NCBI GenBank assembly: GCA_037957365.1
Contig: JARHVA010004090.1
Span: forward strand, 1,087,001-1,151,000
Direction: 5' to 3'
Origin: Torreya grandis
Lineage: Eukaryota > Streptophyta > Pinopsida > Cupressales > Taxaceae
DNA length: 64,000 nucleotides
A program made the position numbers and the translations under genes. The notes under the pieces are model-generated. The model searched no databases. It saw only the letters and a list, made by a program, of their open reading frames with translations, and had not been told where the DNA came from. This document shows, piece after piece, positions 57,641 through 64,000 of this stretch; within the stretch, counting starts at the first letter, position 1, and each line of letters opens with the position of its first letter.

Positions 57641-60600
57641 AACCCAGCTAGTCTTTAACAAAGACCAAATTGCAAGGAGGCACCAACCCCATAGATGAAT
57701 TAGTACCAAATCAGACACTTGAAACCTTTGATAATATTTATAACACCTTTTTTCTCATACAATAGATGGTGATCACCTTCTTTATCTCTTCTCAGTCTTC
57801 TATTCCTCTAAAACTACCTTCTAGGCTTCTTAGCTCAACTAGGTCTCCTCAAGATAGATTAGGTCATATGAATTTGATATTCACATATAGTACCCATGTT
57901 ATATATTTATTAAAATTTATATACACCCCTCTTATTTTATAAAATAACTCCTTCAGCTCTTCAATATGCCATTTTCTTCACTTATTCTCTGAATCTCTCT
58001 AACAAACCAATTAGGCCTATCAGGCATTATTCTTATACAATCCTCTAGATCACACACCTCTTGGTTGGCCACACACACTTTCATTATTTTATTACCATTA
58101 AAATATGTCTTATAAAATTTTTCATATATGAATAAATCATTAAAATATGTCAGTCATAGCATAAACTACCAAAACCTCTTTTAGGCTTTACGAGACCTAA
58201 TTCAATTAGGCCTTCATTAGTGCTCATTACCCTTTGATCTCCTTGGAAAAAACTTAAACTAGATACATGGTAGGAAAAATTAATATACCACTCAAATATA
58301 CCCATACCCATATCATCTTAGGTCTATGCCAATTTTTATCTCCAACCACCTCTTGAAGCACACCATTAGTATTGTTTACATAGGCCTTCACACAAAGAGA
58401 AAGATCTATCTTGAACAACTGAAGATAACACATTATTTAATCACAAAACCATGAAAATAAATAAAATATAAAGAGACTAAAATACCTTAAAAAATTCACC
58501 AATTTCTTTATATATAATCACATAGGGCATAAAATCTCAAAAAGACCTCTACAACTCACTCACTCAAAATTGCCAGTTTTTCTTAAAGACTAGTCATGCT
58601 GACTTAGACCTCCAACACCTTTATATAAATATTAAAATTCATGTATATTATATATTAAATATTTATATAATAATTATTTATAAAAATAATATATTAAAAT
58701 GGAAAATATTGGTCTTGTAAACCAATATCATGACCCTAAATCTCATTGTCTTATCTGAACTAAACAAGTCAACTTGTGAGCAACTTTTTCACCATATTCA
58801 CTGCATTCCAAAAATTATATCCAACATGAACATGTATTAAATGTATTTAAAAACATGTATATAAACTTTTTTTCATCATTCTATCATGATAGCACATTAC
58901 TAATCATCCTTTCACTATTGCTTGGGTTTTTCACTATTTCCATCATTAGGCTTGTTAGTGATAGGCTAACTTGGATGACCAATTTAGTAGACTTGAGAGA
59001 TTTAAATTTTCCATAAACATTCATGAAAATGAAACATGATTATAAATATTCATTCTCCATCCATTTACATACTTTGACTTAGTCAAATCTGACTGTTATA
59101 ATAAATCTATGAGAAATTAACACTTTCTTATAGTATCTACTCACACACCTGATAACTCAATCATAATTAGAGGCTATTAGGAGAGTTGAATACAAACTCA
59201 AATATTTTAAATTATCATACCAATCCATTCTTGGAATTTTTGATCAAAATATTCAACATCATGTCCTTATTAGGGTTCTAAGAGGGTTTAAACCTATTTT
59301 CATTCTTAACAATCATTTATAAAGCATATCCCCTCAATCCAAAAACAAATACCTAAGATTTTGAGCTAGGAAAATTAACCATATACCATGAATATATTAG
59401 GTTCCCATTTAAAGTTTTGACGAGCTGATGAGCACAAGAAAACCTTTCTTAGGTTGAGAACCCTTCATTTTGTGCACTTAAGAGACCTAAAAACCACTTT
59501 TCATGCATTTTCTTACAAACCTTGACCTCAAAATACATGAAAGAATTTGAAATAAGATGCCTCACCTCTAAAAAATATTATATGGGCTCAAACACCTTGA
59601 AATCTAATCATGATCCCTCATTAGGCCACACTCTCACTTTACTCTTATAGACCTAGACCTACAAACCACCTTAGGCGTTAAAAATGACCTTCATTCCTCT
59701 TTTCATGCACTTTATACCTCAATTACATACTAAATGAACCTATCTCATGATTAAACACAACCATACATCCTTCATATGCCTTGACAATAGCTTATGATAC
59801 CTCATTAGTTAGGCAGGGTCTAAAAGTGGTCTAGGTGCTAACTTGGTCTGAAGGTCCTACCATTATAGGCTCAACCTTAGACTCTCATGAGTACTCCAAT
59901 GCCTCATATAAATTCTCAATCAATATCATACAATAATTCATGCTTTTATGCAATCATATCACCAATCCACCATGTTCATATTTTCTTATAATGTCTTTTC
60001 ATGCCATGACTAAGCTTAGGCTACTCAAAGACATGTACCTTTATATAACCATAAGGCATTAGTTGACTTGAAATTATCTCTTTCACGACAACGTACTTCA
60101 GTGAAAACACTCCATCAATTCCCTTTATCACATCAACACACTACCAACTAGGCACACTATCTCAATGACATCAACCTTACGTAAGATGTACCATTGACAT
60201 CAATGACAATACTTCAACATGAAACACTTATCTAAGACCACATGATGATTTTATTTCCTTATGTTGTCTTGGTGTGAAGATTCTTGGATAAATTTGGCAT
60301 TATAACATCACTCAAGAGGCTTTTTGAAGGCATTATTATATAATAACCTTACACATAGAAGCTTCTTTAGAGAGAGTGAGGGAACTTGTATTTATAGGTA
60401 TTAAAACTAACACTAACCCTATGATAGTTAGGTTTAATTTTAACCTTGGTTGATTCTAAAGAAACATAGATTGAGTTAGGTTAACTCTAGGTTAGGTCAA
60501 AGGAATTTTTAAGGTTTGATTACTCATAGAAGATATTTTTTTCCATTACAACTCAGAATATATTTATGAGGTTTTGACTCACCTTTTATTTAAATTTTAA

Positions 60601-61240
60601 GGATTAATAGAATATATTATTAATACTCTTGACTTTGAACTCATCTTTGTTGAAAAATTATATTTTTTAGAAATATAATTCCATAATTAAACATGGAATG
60701 TTTACTTAACCAAGATAATTTAATTTTACTTTTTAATTAATCTTGATTAGGTTTTTTGGCATTTATGAATTGTTTTTAATGTTTTGCATTAATAAATCAA
60801 CATCCCAATAATGTTAATTTGTTAGATTTTAATTTGAATAGGGTTGAATCCAGGTTAGGTTATCATTGAATATAGGTTAATACCCTAAATAAGAAATCTT
60901 TGACATGTTTTTGGGCAATTAAATCCCTTATGCAAATGAAATTGGTAAATTTAGTGACTTATAGGCTTAAATTATGTCATTTACTATAAATCAATCTAGT
61001 ACTCAGTTTAGCAATGAAAGTGCCCAAAAATGAGTGTTTATATTTTACCCCTATTTGACAAGGTATTGCAAAACACATGAATAATAACATTTTTTAGATA
61101 ATGAAAAAGTTGTTAATACAAAAGTTTCATGCCCCAAAGGGTAGTAAATTAGCCCTGGATGCCCCCTTAAGGCACCGGGTAATGAATAGAGTTATCAGAC
61201 ATTACCTTGAAATGAATAAAATAATAATATCTAGTGGTAA
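57641..61240. other. 3.6 kb with no recognised feature
   Basis: AT-rich, pyrimidine-biased on the plus strand up to about 60500. No open frame longer than 60 codons, no LTR pair and no tandem array. It may be the body of another decayed element that truncated F8. Confidence 0.5.
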
Positions 61241-61244
61241 CCTA

Positions 61245-61450
61245 GGATAAACACTAATTTTCCCAAGGTAGTTATAATCAGTAATAGATGGTGAGATATT
61301 GATTTGACCAAAGATGGTTATAATCAGTTATGAAAGTGGAAACACTGATTTGCCCAAAGGTAGTTATAATTAGTGGCACAAGTATGTGCCCCTATAGGGT
61401 GGATGGGTCAAAAAATAATGATTTACCCATAGGAAATTATAATAATTAGC
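61245..61450. repeat. 46-bp tandem repeat, ~3-4 units
   Basis: The core GATTTGCCCAAAGGTAGTTA followed by TAATCAGT recurs with GTTATAAT at 61271, 61317 and 61363 (46-bp spacing) and a diverged copy at about 61434. Confidence 0.75.
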
Positions 61451-62835
61451 CTACATGGATCACATGATTTTAAATGATTTTTCCCTACGAAGGCAAAATA
61501 GATCATTGATCAGTCAAAAAATAATTTGTTGTAACTAGGCAACTTGGCTAAGGGAGCTTATGTGAGAAACCCGTAAAAAAAATCTATAATGATATACCAA
61601 AAAAAAAAAACATGATTTTATCCTAAGTGTGACTATGAAGATGCAAATTTTAAGTAACACATGGTACATGTAAGAAATAATGTTGATCAATGGGTCTTAG
61701 AAGAGGCCCAATAAGATAGTCTGGTTATAAAATGACCAAGAAATAAGGAATTTAAGATTAAATGACATAGAAAATGGAACATGGAGGTGAAAAATAAACC
61801 TCCTAGAGTGAGAAGAAGGAACTTTAGGCCTTACTGGGTAAAAATTCAAATTTTTAGGCTATATATTAACCCCATGGCATGAAAATTTATTCATTTCACT
61901 CCAACCTTTAGAAAAATTGATCTCTGGTTTTCATGAGATTTTAGCTAAGAGAAATGGCATGTAGAGGAGGATGACAACATGCTATAAACTAGTGAGGGAG
62001 CATGGGTGACCTCCACATGATGAGCCACTAGTATGTGATCTCAACCTTTCCATTTACTACATTTATGTTAAATTTATGACTAGGTTTAGCCAAAACACTT
62101 GCAAAGTCATTATTTTAATGAAAGTGAAAAGGATGACTTTGCAAAAAAAATTAAAAAATTTGTATGAAGTTATCATTTATGAAAATAAAAAAAAATGCCA
62201 AACAATAATGAAAATGACCAAATCGATGATTTATCTCATTTTTAAGTGAAGTCACCATTTTTATGAAAAATTAAAAAGACAAATTTGCCCAAAAATGGTG
62301 GAAAATGTCAAAATGGCAATTTTGTCATTTGAAATAAATGGTGGCTTCAACCTAAAAGATAAAATAGATGGCTTAAGGGCCCCAAAAGGGGTCTAACCTC
62401 TAAGAGATATGGGAAAATAGGCCTGGTAGGGTAGGCATATGATAGATAGTAGCATATATATAACATGATGTTAATCTAACTATGATTAAAAGAGCAACTC
62501 GTAGCATTGATAGCATGGGAGTGATGTTTCCATTGCTTATAGCTACCATATATTTGTATGATAGAGATAGTTAAATTCCTATAATCACTATATTTATATG
62601 ATGTAGAATGGATTATTATGATTCATTAAGGTTGATCATACTTGAATTCCATGGTAGAGCATTGACATTCTGAGACCTTGACTTTTTTACTTGCTAATTA
62701 GGAAGGACACTATTATTCTTGAGGAAACCTGATAGATCCTAAAGCTATCGATGGTGAGGCCATAAGCTATTTTAGATAGATCCAACATGGTAATGGGTAT
62801 TTCTAGATGATTTTAATATATTTTAGGACATTTCC
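61451..62835. other. Non-coding region upstream of the PMD-like ORF
   Basis: No domain recognised. Stretch 62090-62340 has many short repeats of AAATGCCAAA, AAAATTAAAAA and AAGTCACCATTT words. It may be leader of the element that carried the PMD-like gene. Confidence 0.4.
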
Positions 62836-63930
62836 ATGGTGTATGAGAAGGTTGATATCGACTTATTTGAGACATATACTAACTTACATTTTGAGGACCT
62901 AGCCCCTAGGGAGACTTCACTACTAGAACTAATCAATAGGGAGGTTGTGTTTTTGATGGATATTTTTAGTGACATCTTTATACATAAAAAGAGTGACCAA
63001 TTTTTCTATATAGGCCTAGGTAAAGTGATCCAAAGCATAATTGATGAGGATACACAATTTACATGGGGGTCAACTATATTGGCCTAATTATACATGGATT
63101 TATATATGGTGGCCTATTGTTGAGTCTGTAACATTAGATTTTCCACTCTACTCATGGTTTGTGTATGAGATCACATCACTATAGAGCATCACATGGGCTA
63201 AAGATAGGTTAGGGAACCATAGGGGTCATTAGCGTATGGTTGGGTTCATACTAGGACAAAACGTTGAGGATACCGTAGGGAGATCTACTTCTATCAGTGC
63301 ACGTTGGATGATATTGCACCTTAGTTATCTATATGAAGGCCTTATCTTCTTTATCATCTCCAATAGCCTAAGGATGCTTGGTATACATTATATATGACAT
63401 CCATATATTTTATCATAGGGAATTAGTCTCACATCATTGAGGAGTACTAGCCTTATAAGGTACTTCAATAATTAAACATGGTTCAAGATGTTCTAGAGGA
63501 TCCTAGGTGGTTCACAAACATGACTAGAGAGATCAACCATGCCACTCTAGTTATTCTGAGGAGTGTAATTATGGATAGTTATTTGAGTGTTCCATAGATG
63601 ACATGGGATTATGCAAGGGTCTAAGAGACATATCACTCATAGCATAATATATATGTTGGTGGGTACATGTGTGCCCTTTGAGACTTACTATTCCAAGATG
63701 GGTAGGTGGTCAGATAGGTGGTCAAATTCTAATAGATATTAATGAGGTAGAGGTTGAGACTAGTAGTGGTACTAGTGATAGTGGTAGAAACTGGCATAAT
63801 TATAGATGAGGTGAGGATGATGTGGATGATGATTTTAATAGAGGAGATGGTGAAGGGGATGATAGTGGGGATGATACTCGATCCATGATGGTGCTATATC
63901 CTATCACGATAGGTTTAGTAGGTAATTTTG
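62836..63930 (+). pseudogene. Plant mobile domain (PMD)-like coding region, decayed
   Basis: One frame from 62836 to about 63650 has no indel but ~20 stops. Readable parts: FFYIGLGKVIQSIIDEDTQF and TWGSTILA then LYMDLYM (compare the WGxAxLAxLY motif of PMD proteins), VREP-stop-GSLAYGWVHTRTKR, GYRREIYFYQCTLDDIAP, RPYLLYHL, and LNMVQDVLEDPRWFTNM (compare RQFGYVQ..P). After a frameshift near 63660 an acidic Ser/Gly/Asp tail follows (VEVETSSGTSDSG, DDDFNRGDGEGDDSGDD). PMD proteins exist as host genes and as passengers of Mutator and gypsy transposons; the context suggests a passenger. Family call by eye. Confidence 0.55.
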
Positions 63931-64000
63931 TTTGTCTAGGCTAGGCATTAGGTCACATATATCTTAGTTGGTTTAGCATCATAGTTATGAACAACTCTAA

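Overview
This is a 64-kb stretch of a large, repeat-filled plant nuclear genome. The AT-rich base composition, the many old LTR retrotransposons nested in each other, the Tat-type and chromovirus-type Ty3/gypsy families, the Ty1/copia element, and the lack of any intact host gene all fit a giant plant genome. A gymnosperm is my best guess, but that is inference. I found no rRNA, tRNA, CRISPR or bacterial-type feature. Almost every coding region is a pseudogene with in-frame stops.

Positions 1-33 kb are a deep nest whose borders can be read directly. T1 is a Tat-type element on the + strand, cut off by the window start. It holds protease, a G-patch-like segment, RT, two RNase H domains and integrase, and ends in a ~3.4-kb 3' LTR at 32962. 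That LTR is split twice. At 6349/13571 it is broken by T2, a related minus-strand element that has gag but no pol. At 14721/31268 it is broken by T3, a 16.5-kb minus-strand Tat element with ~2.77-kb LTRs, a PBS and gag-PR-aRH-RT-RH-INT. N4, a 4.8-kb plus-strand non-autonomous LTR element, sits inside T3 with a perfect 5-bp target duplication (TCATC). N4 has a tRNA-iMet-type PBS and a purine tract but no pol. Its single 659-codon reading frame is of unknown function and is broken only by seven TAG codons. T1 itself lies in the leader of an older minus-strand element, H5, whose PBS is at 33028-33044.

Positions 33-43.8 kb hold the probable H5 LTR, a decayed Arg/Gly/Tyr-rich reading frame of unknown identity (35130-36008, minus), a long CA microsatellite, and the protease and 3' end of another Tat-like element, E6 (+). 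The E6 LTR is interrupted by C7, a Ty1/copia element (43862-47736, minus; two 705-bp LTRs, gag to pre-integrase only), and then by F8, a chromovirus (48090 to ~57640, +; 4.17-kb 5' LTR, gag-PR-RT-RH-INT-chromodomain). From 57.6 to 62.8 kb I recognise little beyond a 46-bp tandem repeat. The window ends in a decayed plant-mobile-domain (PMD) like coding region.

Three themes stand out. In-frame stops are nearly all explained by C-to-T (or G-to-A) changes at CAG, CAA, CGA or TGG, as expected from cytosine-methylation decay. Several LTR families carry dense arrays of short palindromic ACGT-core motifs that look like transcription-factor sites. N4 carries an unidentified long ORF in place of pol.
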